Shown here piece by piece: positions 19,773-29,560 of a stretch of 64,000 nt of DNA; the stretch's first letter is position 1; each line of letters starts with the position of its first letter. Where the stretch lies: NCBI RefSeq assembly GCF_014306105.1, contig NZ_JACRVF010000004.1, positions 242,290 to 306,289 on the forward strand, given 5' to 3'. The notes under the pieces are model-generated. The model was not told where the DNA came from. It did no database searches and worked only from the letters and a program-made list of their open reading frames with translations. Both the position numbers and the translations under genes were made by a program. Source of the DNA: Pontibacter cellulosilyticus (lineage in GTDB: Bacteria; Bacteroidota; Bacteroidia; Cytophagales; Hymenobacteraceae).

Positions 19773-22151
19773 ATGTTAGTAGTTAAACGAGACGGCAGAC
19801 GCGAATCTGTCAAATTCGATAAAATTACAGCACGCATCGAGAAGCTGTGCTATGGCCTGCATATGGATTACGTGTCGCCGATTGAGGTGGCCAAAAAGGT
19901 GATCGACGGTATATACGACGGCGTTACTACCGTGGAGCTGGATAACCTGGCAGCCGAGACAGCAGCATCGCTTACTACCAAGCACCCGGATTATGCGGTA
20001 TTGGCAGCACGTGTGGCTATCTCTAACCTGCACAAGGTTACAAGTAAGTCGTTCTCCAACACCATGAAGCGACTTTATACTTACACCGACCCAAAAACCG
20101 GTGAGAATGCATCGCTGATCGCGAAGGATGTGTATGAGATCATCCGTAAGAATGCGGCTCTATTAGACTCAACCATCATTTACGACCGTGACTACAACTA
20201 CGATTTCTTCGGTTATAAGACCCTAGAGCGTTCATACTTGCTTCGCCTGGATGGTAAAATCGTGGAGCGTCCGCAGCACATGCTGATGCGCGTGGCTGTG
20301 GGTATACACAAAGAAGATATTGAGTCTGCGATTGAGACATACAACCTGATGTCGGAGAAGTGGTTTACGCATGCTACCCCAACGCTATTTAACGCTGGTA
20401 CGCCAAAACCACAGCTGTCTTCGTGCTTCCTGCTTACCATGAAGGATGATAGCATACCGGGCATCTACGATACATTGAAGCAATGCGCTCAGATTTCGCA
20501 GAGTGCCGGAGGTATTGGTCTAAGTATCCATAATGTACGTGCTACAGGTTCTTACATTAAGGGCACCAACGGTACATCCAACGGTATAATCCCGATGCTG
20601 AAGGTGTATAACGATACAGCCCGTTACGTGGATCAGGGTGGTGGCAAGCGTAAAGGCGCTTTCGCTATTTATCTGGAGCCATGGCACGCCGATATCTTCG
20701 ACTTCCTGGAGCTGAAGAAGAACCATGGTAAAGAAGAGAACCGTGCACGCGACTTGTTCTACGCCCTCTGGACGCCAGACCTGTTTATGAAACGCGTAGA
20801 GGAGAACGGAGACTGGAGCCTGTTCTGCCCGAACGAAGCACCTGGCCTGGCTGAATGCTGGGGCAAAGACTTTGAGCGCCTGTACGAGAAGTATGAGCGT
20901 GAGGGTCGTGCCCGCAAAACGGTAAAAGCGCAGGATCTGTGGTTCCACATACTGGAGTCTCAGATAGAAACAGGTACGCCATACATGCTATACAAAGACC
21001 ACGCGAACCGCAAGTCGAACCAGCAAAATCTAGGTACTATTAAGTCATCGAACCTGTGTACCGAGATTATGGAATACACCAGCGAAGACGAAGTTGCTGT
21101 ATGTAACCTTGCCTCTCTGGCGCTACCTCGCTTTGTGAAAGAAGAAGGTGGCCATAAGGTGTTCGACCACCAGAAACTGTTTGATGTAACCTATCATGCA
21201 ACTGTTAACCTAAACAAGGTTATCGACATAAACTATTACCCGGTACCTGAGGCGAAGAACTCTAATATGCGTCACCGCCCAATTGGTTTAGGTGTGCAGG
21301 GCTTAGCTGATACTTTTATTCACCTGCGCATGCCGTTCGAAAGCGATGAGGCAAAAGGACTGAATAAAGACATCTTCGAGACGATCTACTTTGCTGCCAT
21401 GACAGCTTCTAAGGATCTTTCCAAGAAGCAGGGTGCTTACGAAACCTTTAAAGGCTCTCCGTTAGCAGAAGGCAAGTTCCAGTTTGATATGTGGGGCGTT
21501 ACGCCAGAAAGCGGCCGTTGGGACTGGGAAGAGCTTCGCCAGGAGGTGATGAAGCACGGTGTGCGTAATTCTCTGTTGGTAGCACCTATGCCTACTGCCT
21601 CCACTGCTCAGATCTTGGGTAACAACGAATCGTTTGAGCCTTATACTTCTAACATTTACCTGCGCCGCGTATTGTCTGGTGAGTTTATGGTGGTGAACAA
21701 GCACCTACTGAAAGACCTGATCGCGCTGGGCATCTGGAACGACAACATGAAGAACCAGATTATCGCAGCTAACGGTTCTGTGCAGGATATCCCGAACATC
21801 CCGCAGCACATCAAAGACCTGTACAAAACAGTATGGGAGATTAGCCAGCGTACAGTAATTGATATGAGTGCTGACCGCGGTGCTTACATTTGCCAGAGCC
21901 AGTCGCTGAACCTGCACGTAATGAACGTAAACTTCGGTAAACTGACTTCGATGCACTTCCACGCTTGGAAGAAAGGCCTGAAAACAGGTATGTACTACCT
22001 GCGCACCAAAGCTGCTGTAGATGCCATTAAGTTTACTGTAGAGAAACAAGCCGCTGAAACCTTATCACCGGTTTACAACCAGGATCAGAATCGCAGCGAC
22101 ATGAGCTGCTCCCTGGATAACCCAGACGCTTGCGAAGCTTGCGGATCGTAA
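19773..22151 (+). CDS. nrdA: Ribonucleotide reductase class I, alpha subunit
   Basis: 792 residues. An N-terminal ATP-cone (about 1-90, starting [16 protein letters not shown]) gives allosteric activity control. The catalytic core has the redox and thiyl cysteines in [16 protein letters not shown] and VAVCNLAS, the Glu in NLCTEI, and the radical-transfer tyrosines in GMYYLRT. The C-terminal CEACGS pair is the shuttle to thioredoxin-type reductants. Partner of nrdB upstream. Length and motifs are normal for class Ia enzymes. A strong hairpin terminator follows the stop. Confidence 0.97.
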   Translation: MLVVKRDGRRESVKFDKITARIEKLCYGLHMDYVSPIEVAKKVIDGIYDGVTTVELDNLAAETAASLTTKHPDYAVLAARVAISNLHKVTSKSFSNTMKRLYTYTDPKTGENASLIAKDVYEIIRKNAALLDSTIIYDRDYNYDFFGYKTLERSYLLRLDGKIVERPQHMLMRVAVGIHKEDIESAIETYNLMSEKWFTHATPTLFNAGTPKPQLSSCFLLTMKDDSIPGIYDTLKQCAQISQSAGGIGLSIHNVRATGSYIKGTNGTSNGIIPMLKVYNDTARYVDQGGGKRKGAFAIYLEPWHADIFDFLELKKNHGKEENRARDLFYALWTPDLFMKRVEENGDWSLFCPNEAPGLAECWGKDFERLYEKYEREGRARKTVKAQDLWFHILESQIETGTPYMLYKDHANRKSNQQNLGTIKSSNLCTEIMEYTSEDEVAVCNLASLALPRFVKEEGGHKVFDHQKLFDVTYHATVNLNKVIDINYYPVPEAKNSNMRHRPIGLGVQGLADTFIHLRMPFESDEAKGLNKDIFETIYFAAMTASKDLSKKQGAYETFKGSPLAEGKFQFDMWGVTPESGRWDWEELRQEVMKHGVRNSLLVAPMPTASTAQILGNNESFEPYTSNIYLRRVLSGEFMVVNKHLLKDLIALGIWNDNMKNQIIAANGSVQDIPNIPQHIKDLYKTVWEISQRTVIDMSADRGAYICQSQSLNLHVMNVNFGKLTSMHFHAWKKGLKTGMYYLRTKAAVDAIKFTVEKQAAETLSPVYNQDQNRSDMSCSLDNPDACEACGS

Positions 22152-22174
22152 AATTAACAATTATAGATAATAAG

Positions 22175-22199
22175 AAAGGGAGGCTCATGGCCTCCCTTT
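22175..22199 (+). terminator. Terminator after nrdA
   Basis: AAAGGGAGGC pairs with GCCTCCCTTT around a 5-nt loop, 24 bp after the nrdA stop, with a T-rich tail on the plus strand. Confidence 0.8.
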
Positions 22200-22425
22200 T
22201 CTATTTTAGAACCTTTTATCTAATGATAACTGTCTGATTGGTCTTCTTCCACAATTATGGATCCTCATTGATAGGTGTTTAGTTATTGGTGAGAATACAA
22301 ACAACAGTAGAAACTAATATTGATCAACCCAATGATATCACCAGACCAATAGCGTAAGCATACCAACCCAAGCACACCTTACGCAGTACAAGCATCTATA
22401 CTTTAAGATCATAAAGAGTACACCT

Positions 22426-23859
22426 GTGAAGAAGCTACCAAACAAACCTACCAAGCAGCAAAAGCAAAACAGCATAAGCAGGCGCAGTTTCATTGGCAGC
22501 TCACTAGTTCTAGGTGCGGCTGGTATCGCAGGTTATTCAGGCGCTTTTGCCCATACTCTACAACCATCGCAGAGCCAGAACCTACCGCCACGAGGCTACT
22601 ACCTCATCAAGAATGCCTATGTGCTAACTATGGATGCTACCCTAGGCGACTTTAAGCAAGGCGATGTGCTGGTGCGGGACGGTGAGATAAAGCAGGTAGG
22701 GCAGAACCTGAGTGCAGCCGGTGCCGAGGTGTTGGCAGGGGAGGGAATGGTCGTGATGCCAGGGCTGGTAGATACGCATTGGCACCTCTGGACATCGCTG
22801 CTCCGAAGTATGGCCGGCAACACAGAGGGCCGCGGCTACTTCTCCGTTACCCGAAAAGTAGGCCAGCATTATACCCCAGAAAGTATGTATGCCGCCACCA
22901 GACTGGCACTTGCTGAAGCTATCCACTCAGGTATTACCACGCTACACGACTGGAGCCACAATGCAAGAGGACCAGCGTTTGCCGAGGCAAGTATAAAGGC
23001 TTTGCGAGAGGCAGGCATACGAGGGCGCTATTCGCTTGGTGTGCCTACCGGAGAAGGCGGCGTGATAGACCTGCAACTGCTGGAAAAACTTCATGATAAC
23101 TGGAACAAATATGCAAGTAATAATTTGCACTTGGGTTTAGCATGGCCAGGCATCAACAACAGAAAAGAAACCGGTTTAAAAGAACTGGATAAAGCCCGGC
23201 AGATAGGTATACCCGTGTCGGTTCATGCGAGCTCGGCAGGGGTAATAAGTGGTTTAGTGCAGGCGGGTGTGCTGGCCAAAGGTATGCAAATTATACATTG
23301 CAAAGATGCTACAGAAGACGAGATCCAAAGTATAGCCAGAGCAGGCGCTGTGGTTAGCCTGTCGCCGTTTTCAGAGCTGCGCATCGGGTATGGTATACCG
23401 CCGGTCAAAGAGCTTTTAGATGCAGGAGTTACACTTGGTATATCAGCAGACACAACCACGCTAACCGGCAATGCAGATCTTTTTTCTGTGATGAAAATAT
23501 TGCTGAACCTAACCAATGCCTTAAATAAAAGTGAATTTGCTTTAACCGCCAAACAAGCACTGGAGAAAGGCACCATCGAGGGAGCACGCTCTCTAGGACT
23601 TGCTGACCAAACAGGCTCGCTTACACCCGGAAAACGCGCTGATTTAATCATGTTATCTGCTAATGCCCTGAACTTAGGCTATGTTACTGACCCTTATGGT
23701 TTGGTAGTAGAGGCGGCACAGCCAGCTAACGTACATACTGTGATGATAGACGGAAGAATTCTGAAACGAAATCACACCCTCACCCACCTGAACAAAGATC
23801 AGATTATAGCCGATGCCAAAACGGCTTTTAAAAAGGTTATGGAAAAGAGCGGGTGGTAA
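22426..23859 (+). CDS. Tat-exported amidohydrolase
   Basis: 477 residues from a GTG start. The N-terminus has a twin-arginine signal (SRRSFIGSS followed by a hydrophobic stretch to about residue 43), so it should cross the inner membrane folded via Tat; tatC is in this window. The amidohydrolase-superfamily metal ligands are visible: HWH in VDTHWHLW, later His in ISVHASS and IIHCKDA, and Asp in LGISADTTT. This is the ATZ/TRZ-like deaminase/chlorohydrolase subgroup pattern. The substrate is unknown. No co-transcribed partner; the downstream 400 bp is empty. Confidence 0.85.
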   Translation: MKKLPNKPTKQQKQNSISRRSFIGSSLVLGAAGIAGYSGAFAHTLQPSQSQNLPPRGYYLIKNAYVLTMDATLGDFKQGDVLVRDGEIKQVGQNLSAAGAEVLAGEGMVVMPGLVDTHWHLWTSLLRSMAGNTEGRGYFSVTRKVGQHYTPESMYAATRLALAEAIHSGITTLHDWSHNARGPAFAEASIKALREAGIRGRYSLGVPTGEGGVIDLQLLEKLHDNWNKYASNNLHLGLAWPGINNRKETGLKELDKARQIGIPVSVHASSAGVISGLVQAGVLAKGMQIIHCKDATEDEIQSIARAGAVVSLSPFSELRIGYGIPPVKELLDAGVTLGISADTTTLTGNADLFSVMKILLNLTNALNKSEFALTAKQALEKGTIEGARSLGLADQTGSLTPGKRADLIMLSANALNLGYVTDPYGLVVEAAQPANVHTVMIDGRILKRNHTLTHLNKDQIIADAKTAFKKVMEKSGW

Positions 23860-24208
23860 GATAGTAATATGATGGCTTCAGACGAGTTAATGACTTACTG
23901 CCTTTGTAAGTGTTCTCACCAACAATTAAAACCTTTTTAAATCAGCAAAGTGTTTATACTACCCAAAACTCTACTCTAAAAAGTATAAAGCTGTAATTGT
24001 TAAAGATTTTGTCCTCCAAAACTTACTTCTATAGCATTGTAGCTAACCTACGTGGTTAAGGTGTTGATACTTGATTTAAAAACACATATCCTCTCAAAGT
24101 TAACTCTTTTTAAACCCTGATGCTAATTGGAATTCTTATCTATACCATACTCAGTGCAGCCTTCACTAAAATAACTGGCACTTAAAAACAACATATTCAA
24201 AATTTATA
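23860..24208. other. Intergenic stretch with no recognised gene
   Basis: About 350 bp of AT-rich sequence between the amidohydrolase and the PorT-like gene. I see no gene, RNA or strong hairpin apart from the promoter box at its right end. Confidence 0.4.
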
Positions 24209-24216
24209 TATGTTTG
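24209..24216 (+). promoter_or_regulatory. -7 box of the PorT-like gene
   Basis: TATGTTTG is a perfect TAnnTTTG match 50 nt upstream of the ATG at 24267. No clear -33 element. Confidence 0.5.
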
Positions 24217-24266
24217 CGCCATTTATTTAAAATAGCTTAACACAAAACACGCTACACCAAAACACT

Positions 24267-24851
24267 ATGAAAAAAATTATTATCATCATTGTTGCCATAA
24301 TGGGTATCTCGTTTGGCGCAGAGGCACAAAAAGTACAGGTCGGCCTCCGGTTAGGTGGCAACTACTCTAACTTTATCGGCGCTGGCGCTGATAGCCTGGA
24401 CCTGGAGGGAATCTGGGGTGGCCACGGCGGATTAATTATTACGGTTCCTATAGTTAGCAAGCATGTAGCCGTACGGTCAGATATTATCTACTCAATGAAA
24501 GGCGCCAAATCAGAAAATGATAGCTTGAACATTGATTTAGGTTATTTGGATGTACCCATAATGGGTCAGCTAATAGCAGGTCCCTTTTACTTAGAGGCAG
24601 GACCACAAATGTCTTTCAAGGTAAAAAGCGATATCAAAGACAAAGAAAACAGAGAGAACGTACAAAGCCTGGCCGATAACTTTAAGCGCACAAGCCTTAG
24701 TTATGCTGCAGGTGCAGGATTCAAAATACCGTCTATTGGTTTAGATTTTGGCGTGCGCTATAACGGCGACCTTTCCAAGCTGGTCAAAAACGTCGACAAC
24801 AAAGAGTTTAGAAACTCTGTGCTGATGTTTACCACAAGTTATGGGTTTTAA
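24267..24851 (+). CDS. PorT-like outer-membrane beta-barrel protein
   Basis: 194 residues. A signal peptide ends near GAEA-Q (residue 20). The mature protein has repeated amphipathic strands with Gly-rich turns (VGLRLGGNYSNF, AAGAGFKI) and ends with an aromatic strand terminus (TTSYGF), which is the pattern of 8-stranded PorT/OMP_b-brl_2 barrels common in Bacteroidota. It probably sits in the outer membrane; the specific role is unknown. Convergent with the OmpA lipoprotein gene across a very long hairpin. Confidence 0.75.
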   Translation: MKKIIIIIVAIMGISFGAEAQKVQVGLRLGGNYSNFIGAGADSLDLEGIWGGHGGLIITVPIVSKHVAVRSDIIYSMKGAKSENDSLNIDLGYLDVPIMGQLIAGPFYLEAGPQMSFKVKSDIKDKENRENVQSLADNFKRTSLSYAAGAGFKIPSIGLDFGVRYNGDLSKLVKNVDNKEFRNSVLMFTTSYGF

Positions 24852-24892
24852 CAGCTTATAGTTCATCTCATATACACAACTACAACAGACAA

Positions 24893-24953
24893 ATATTTAG
24901 ATAAAAGACAAGGCCGCTGATAACCTCAGCGGCCTTGTCTTTTATCTAAATAT
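24893..24953. terminator. Bidirectional terminator with 28-bp perfect stem
   Basis: Arms 24893-24920 and 24926-24953 are exact reverse complements with a 5-nt loop (TAACC). The stem base is AT-rich and the top is GC-rich (AAGGCCGCTGA), so it works in both directions between convergent genes ending at 24851 and 24963. Confidence 0.88.
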
Positions 24954-24962
24954 GGTTATTGA

Positions 24963-25595
24963 TTACATCTGCTCTCTTGTTACCACCACAACGGCTACAC
25001 GGCGGTTAAGCTGGCGGCCTCTTGCAGTTTCGTTCGTGGCTCTTGGGGCTGTCTCACCCATTGCCTCTATAGAGACACGGTTAGCATCTATACCTCCCTT
25101 ACTCTGCATCCAATCTTTTACAGCGTTAGCACGTTCAGCAGAAAGCTCTTTGTTGTATTCGTTTCCGGCGCGCGCATCAGCATGGCCAAAAATACGGATC
25201 TGTCCGCTCTGTGGCAGGCCCTTGATCTCATCAACTATCTGCTTCAATTTCTCTTCGCCGGCTGGTCTTATCTGAGCTTTGTCTGTATCGAACAAAAGGC
25301 GGTCATCCATGGTGTATATGTTATACTCTGTATCTGAGCGCATCTCTACTTCAGACCCTCTTAGTTCAGGATCATCCACCACAGGAGCATCCCAGTTTAT
25401 ACCTGCCCAAAAATCCTCTCCCACGTCTTTTATTTCGGCACCGTCTGCTTCTACTCTTCCGCGTTCGTCGTCATACATAACCGCGGTATCGGCAGTAGCT
25501 TCGCTAAGCGTATCCTTTTCAACATCTCCCTTTGGGTCGTTACAGGCAGCCATAGCTCCAAAACCCAACAACAGTAGTAGTGTGTTTTTTTTCAT
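24963..25595 (-). CDS. OmpA-family lipoprotein
   Basis: 210 residues. The lipobox FGAMAAC gives a lipoprotein with Cys18 as the lipidated residue. The C-terminal half (about 95-205) is an OmpA-like peptidoglycan-binding domain: LLFDTDKAQIRP, GHADARAGNEYNKELSAERANAVKDW in outline (helix after the Asp/Arg loop), then GRQLNRRVAVVV. It should tether the outer membrane to peptidoglycan. The N-terminal spacer is acidic and unstructured-looking. It stands alone, with its own terminator. Confidence 0.88.
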   Translation of the reverse strand: MKKNTLLLLLGFGAMAACNDPKGDVEKDTLSEATADTAVMYDDERGRVEADGAEIKDVGEDFWAGINWDAPVVDDPELRGSEVEMRSDTEYNIYTMDDRLLFDTDKAQIRPAGEEKLKQIVDEIKGLPQSGQIRIFGHADARAGNEYNKELSAERANAVKDWMQSKGGIDANRVSIEAMGETAPRATNETARGRQLNRRVAVVVVTREQM

Positions 25596-25737
25596 AGTAT
25601 AAATTTTAGGTTCTATATAAAAGTACGCACTACCTACTACTTAGTTTATTATTGGTGAAGCTGAGGCATTATAAAAGAAGCGAGTGAGTGGAGGATTGAC
25701 AGTTTCGCTCTATGTTACTAAACTGTATTAACAAATA

Positions 25738-26190
25738 TTAGCGGGAAGTATTGGCAGTTCCAGAGTTACTGTGTGGCACCTCCTGTTCAATAGGCTGCTC
25801 AAGCCATTTAAGTGCCTCATTGGTATTGTTAAACTCGCTTAGCACAATGTTGCCAAGGCCACCGCTACGCTGTATCATGTTTTCTATAGCCATGCGGTTA
25901 AATAGATCTTCCGAGACGATGGTAGCCATACGGCGAAGTGGACTTTCCAGCAATTTTGGAATAAATTCCTCTACTGTCCACTGCTGATCTTGCTGGCGAA
26001 TCGCCTTCATATTTCTGCGGTCAGCAAGCCAGCGCGTAAGTTTATACTTGTTTACTGTTTCCAGACTTCTCAGCACTGTTTCCCGGAACTCGTTGCTGCT
26101 CGCGAAACCTTTCCACTCACCAATTCCAAGATGCAGCTCTTTGTCTACATAGATACGGATTATATTATTTTCAAAGTATAACTCCATCAT
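25738..26190 (-). CDS. STAS/SpoIIAA-like protein, paralogue 3 of a tandem trio
   Basis: 150 residues. Starts MMELYFENNIIRIYVDKE and shares with the next two genes the pattern G-x-W-K/R-G, S-x-EFRE, WLADRRNMKAI, RRMA-x-IVS, and a final EALKWLEQP. Strand-helix alternation and the F-x-E-A-x-x-WL ending recall SpoIIAA/STAS-like domains (inference, no search). The C-terminal tail beyond WL is longer than in the siblings. It is the last of three same-direction genes; the 22-bp gap to the middle gene suggests co-transcription. Confidence 0.6.
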   Translation of the reverse strand: MMELYFENNIIRIYVDKELHLGIGEWKGFASSNEFRETVLRSLETVNKYKLTRWLADRRNMKAIRQQDQQWTVEEFIPKLLESPLRRMATIVSEDLFNRMAIENMIQRSGGLGNIVLSEFNNTNEALKWLEQPIEQEVPHSNSGTANTSR

Positions 26191-26212
26191 ACAGTAATCT
26201 TTTTCAAAAGCA

Positions 26213-26635
26213 CTATGCCTGCGTTGCCGCTGGTATTGGCTGTAACAACCACGTCATAGCTGTTGCTTCATCCTCAAACTCCTTTACAACCAAATCCCCT
26301 AGGTTGCCGGCTCGCTTTGTGAGTTGCTCCATGGCCATATTGTTAAAAATATCAACAGACACTATAATGGCCATCCGTCTAATAGGGCTTGCTAGAATCT
26401 TTGGCATAATCTCAATGGATGCCCACCGCAAATCGTCTTGCCTGATGGCACGCATTGTTTTCTGATCTGCCAGCCAACGGATTGTGCTATACTTATAGGC
26501 AAGCTCCATGCACAGCATGCTGTTCTCTCTGAACTCAGCACTAGATAAGAAGCCGCGCCACTCAGCTTTGCCTAAACGTTTTTCAGCATCGTAACTAAGC
26601 CTGAACCCATGGCTTTCGTAGTACAGTTCTTCCAT
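26213..26635 (-). CDS. STAS/SpoIIAA-like protein, paralogue 2 of a tandem trio
   Basis: About 140 residues from the ATG at 26635 (MEELYYESHGF); a TTG four codons upstream is less likely because the siblings start MELYF/MQELYF. It carries the trio's motifs: GKAEWRGF, SAEFRE, WLADQKTMRAIRQDD, SPIRRMAIIVSVDIFNNMAMEQ, and ATAMTWLLQP. It is the closest match to the 25738 protein. Function unknown; the conserved WLAD and RRMA segments are the likely functional core. Confidence 0.6.
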   Translation of the reverse strand: MEELYYESHGFRLSYDAEKRLGKAEWRGFLSSAEFRENSMLCMELAYKYSTIRWLADQKTMRAIRQDDLRWASIEIMPKILASPIRRMAIIVSVDIFNNMAMEQLTKRAGNLGDLVVKEFEDEATAMTWLLQPIPAATQA

Positions 26636-26774
26636 AGAGTTACACAACCTACATATAAATATGTTGTACGCATGATTTACAGATATGTATAGCAGCAGCG
26701 CTAAAACTAAGGGGCTAGGGGAATATAAGAGGTATTGCAGAAATTCTATGCTGGCAAAACGGTAGTAGTGATTA

Positions 26775-27179
26775 TTATACTTGCAATAAACACTCTATTG
26801 CTTCTGCCTCGGTGTTAAAATCGCGGATAATCAGGTTGGTGGTAAAGCCTTTACTACTGTCTTTTAAGAGTTCGATTGCTTCACGATTTTCTGCTGAATG
26901 AGAGGGAAGCCTTGCCATACGCACAATTGAGCCTCTAAGTATACGAGGCAGAAACACTTCTTGGCTCCAAAGTACATCAGCGGGATCGATCGCTTTCATT
27001 TTACGGTCGTCTGCAAGCCAACTGATAAGCCCAAAACGATCGATCAGGTCGAGGCACAGCAGCAAAGACTCCCGAAATTCTGATCCTTTTATATTTCCAT
27101 TCCAGACAGCAGTACCTAATTTCTGGTCTTTATCATAGTATAAGCTCACAAAGGCATTCTTAAAGTATAACTCTTGCAT
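26775..27179 (-). CDS. STAS/SpoIIAA-like protein, paralogue 1 of a tandem trio
   Basis: 134 residues, the most divergent of the trio but with the same frame: MQELYFKNAFVSLYYDKDQKLG at the start, GSEFRESLLLCLDL, WLADDRKMKAIDPADVLW, and AEAIECLLQV at the end. The RRMA segment is changed to VRMARLPS. It precedes the other two by 140 bp, so it may have a separate promoter. The gradient of similarity suggests repeated tandem duplication. Confidence 0.6.
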   Translation of the reverse strand: MQELYFKNAFVSLYYDKDQKLGTAVWNGNIKGSEFRESLLLCLDLIDRFGLISWLADDRKMKAIDPADVLWSQEVFLPRILRGSIVRMARLPSHSAENREAIELLKDSSKGFTTNLIIRDFNTEAEAIECLLQV

Positions 27180-27313
27180 TGCTGATCCTATTTAAAATAG
27201 TTTGAAGCTACCAGGCTCAAACTTACATTACTCTATTTGGCACACCACTTACTGTTATTGCTAATTTAAACCAGCCAGCGCCGCTACAATGGCTTTAATA
27301 TTAAATACAACAC

Positions 27314-27354
27314 AAAAAGAAAAGCCCACCTTTACCAAGCGGGCTTTTCTTTTT
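27314..27354. terminator. Bidirectional hairpin after the T9SS cargo gene
   Basis: Fourteen-base perfect arms (AAAAAGAAAAGCCC at 27314-27327, GGGCTTTTCTTTTT at 27341-27354), 13 nt downstream of the 27367 stop on the minus strand; A/T-rich ends supply a T-tract. Confidence 0.8.
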
Positions 27355-27366
27355 GTTAAACTATAA

Positions 27367-29097
27367 CTATCGCTTTACAAAACGCAAAGTTTCGTGGTGT
27401 TCTCCGTCTGTTACAGAAACAAAGTATACTCCGTTAACTAAATCTTGCACTGGAAGCACAAGTACCTGAGCCGGCTCCACTGCAAGCTGCTTAACAGCTT
27501 TTCCTGTAGCATCTATTACCTGAACCTGTATTGTTCCTTTGTATCCGGCAAAATCAATGTTAACTACATCTGTGGCCGCAGTAGGATACAACTTACTTTT
27601 CGGAGCAATAGCCATACTACCAGCCATTTCCACAGCCACAATATTTGAATAGGTTGATTTTCCGTCGAAATCAGTCTGAAGCAATCGGTAATAGTTTACA
27701 CCTGCACCTGGGGTTTGATCGGTAAAAGTATAGTTTAGTTTAGAGCTACTGTTACCAGCGCCAGCAACTGTGCCTATTTTTTTGAAGGCTTTGCCATCCT
27801 GGCTATGTTCAACATCAAAGTGCTTGTTATTCTTTTCGGTTGCAGTGCTCCAGTTTAGCTTTGCTGTGTTATCCAGTGCCGCACCCCTAAAGGATATAAG
27901 CTCTACAGGCAGTGAACTGATGGTCATCTCATTTCTCCAGCTCAGGTTGTGGATAGCAATTCCCTGGCGCCCGTTGCTGTTGCGAACCTGGGAGTCGTTG
28001 CGGTACTCTATTACCACGCGCGTAACCGGCTCTGAGAAAGTAATCACTACATCGCCTTCGGCAGAAGTATTATCATTTGTGATAAGGCCGGAAAAAGCAG
28101 TAGGAGCCGTAGAGGTAAACTGGTTATAAGACGTAGTTTTAACTTTGCTCTTCTTAAGCTGCACCGCTACACCATTGTTATAGCCTACAATATTTATCCT
28201 ATCCTTAAACTGATCAGTTGCAATATCCACATCGAAAAGTGTAAATGAAAGATCCCTTACTGCCTTGTCTAAGCTTAGTTGTATTGTGGAGCCTGTGGTG
28301 GCAGTAGCACCAGTCTGTATCAGGGCGAAAGATTTTGTACCAGCCTTAAAATTAGTATTATCGACTTTAGACACCTCAAAGCTTACGTCTGAGCTCATAG
28401 CTACAGACCAACGCATAGTAACACCATCCACAACATAAGGTGAAGTAGAAGTAGGACCAGACACTAGGAAAGGGTTTTCATCTAGCGGACGGTTTGCCCA
28501 ATTAAATGTAGAATATCCCTCAGTTAGTGTTCCTGTAAGAGTTACATCATCTACAGCATAATATGGGTTAGAGTCTCCGTTGTTTTTTGTGTAAACAATT
28601 TCGATGTCGATTCGAACGTCGTCATATCCCAATGCGGCTTGAGGCAATTGAATTGGTGTGCCGCCATTTACATGGTTCCACTGGCTATTTACAGTATTAG
28701 TGGTAGTATAAAACTCATGTCTTGTGGCGCCGCCATCAACACTATAATAAGCTTTAACAGGCTCTGTGAGGGCAGAATTGACTTTACGCGGATTTCTATA
28801 TTGCTGCCAGGTTATAAAAAGGCTGCTAATGTTCTTTGTTGATATTGATTCGCGCAGTATCAGCGTTTTGGTAGCTGTTGTAACCGCATTATCGGTGCGG
28901 GCATACTTTTCTTTAGAAGAAAATGAAAGTGTACTTACTGCGGCATCATTTGCAGGAGCTATTACCCAAGCACCAGTTACGTTTGTCCAAACGCCGGTTA
29001 TTTCGCCGCTAAAGTTCTCATGGTGGACAATCGTTTGAGCGGAAGCTCCAAACACAACAATTAAAGAAAGAATAATAGAGAGGTAAATGTTTTTCAT
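27367..29097 (-). CDS. Secreted protein with T9SS C-terminal sorting domain
   Basis: 576 residues with a signal peptide (cleavage near ASA-Q, residue 21). The N-terminal part (about 25-180) resembles a jelly-roll/carbohydrate-binding-like beta domain (VDDVTLTGT), a second beta region follows (about 190-390), then a fibronectin-like segment with the common pattern NNKHFDVEHSQDGKAFKKIG (about 415-490). The last ~80 residues are a type A sorting domain (LYPTAATDVVNIDF ... GVYFVSVTDG ... RFVKR). It should be exported by Sec and then T9SS to the cell surface or medium. No catalytic motif was identified. Confidence 0.85.
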   Translation of the reverse strand: MKNIYLSIILSLIVVFGASAQTIVHHENFSGEITGVWTNVTGAWVIAPANDAAVSTLSFSSKEKYARTDNAVTTATKTLILRESISTKNISSLFITWQQYRNPRKVNSALTEPVKAYYSVDGGATRHEFYTTTNTVNSQWNHVNGGTPIQLPQAALGYDDVRIDIEIVYTKNNGDSNPYYAVDDVTLTGTLTEGYSTFNWANRPLDENPFLVSGPTSTSPYVVDGVTMRWSVAMSSDVSFEVSKVDNTNFKAGTKSFALIQTGATATTGSTIQLSLDKAVRDLSFTLFDVDIATDQFKDRINIVGYNNGVAVQLKKSKVKTTSYNQFTSTAPTAFSGLITNDNTSAEGDVVITFSEPVTRVVIEYRNDSQVRNSNGRQGIAIHNLSWRNEMTISSLPVELISFRGAALDNTAKLNWSTATEKNNKHFDVEHSQDGKAFKKIGTVAGAGNSSSKLNYTFTDQTPGAGVNYYRLLQTDFDGKSTYSNIVAVEMAGSMAIAPKSKLYPTAATDVVNIDFAGYKGTIQVQVIDATGKAVKQLAVEPAQVLVLPVQDLVNGVYFVSVTDGEHHETLRFVKR

Positions 29098-29560
29098 ACT
29101 GTACTACACTGAGTTGTTTGCCCAGTATGAAATAAATATGCCATAAATCGTATGTCCGGTGTTAATCTGTCAAAGGCATAAATATGAGATCAAATATATT
29201 TGATTATCAACATGTTAAAAGCACAAAAAATTTAACTGGATTGGTAGTATAGTTTAATTGCTACCATGTATTGTTTCCCAAAAATGGAATAATGTGTTAT
29301 AATTTGGAAAATTTATATCGACAACGCTGTTCAAAATTATAGTTTAAGTATAGCTACGCTTGATTCAAAGTCGAATATTAACAGCTATCCCCCCATCCCA
29401 AACTGTAATCGTTGGTAGCTCAATCAATTGAAGTTATCTCCGTTTGAAGCTGTATATGCCTATAGCAAACAACATTTGGCTGATATGTGTTGTATTAACA
29501 CGGATTGGTTTGGCACCTGATTTGCAATAAGATAAGTAGAAAAAAAGAGGAGAAAGACAA
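29098..29560. other. AT-rich divergent promoter region, no gene seen
   Basis: 463 bp between the divergent T9SS cargo gene and the Hsp20-like gene. I see no gene or RNA. AT-rich tracts suit promoters for both directions, but I could not assign boxes with confidence. Confidence 0.4.
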
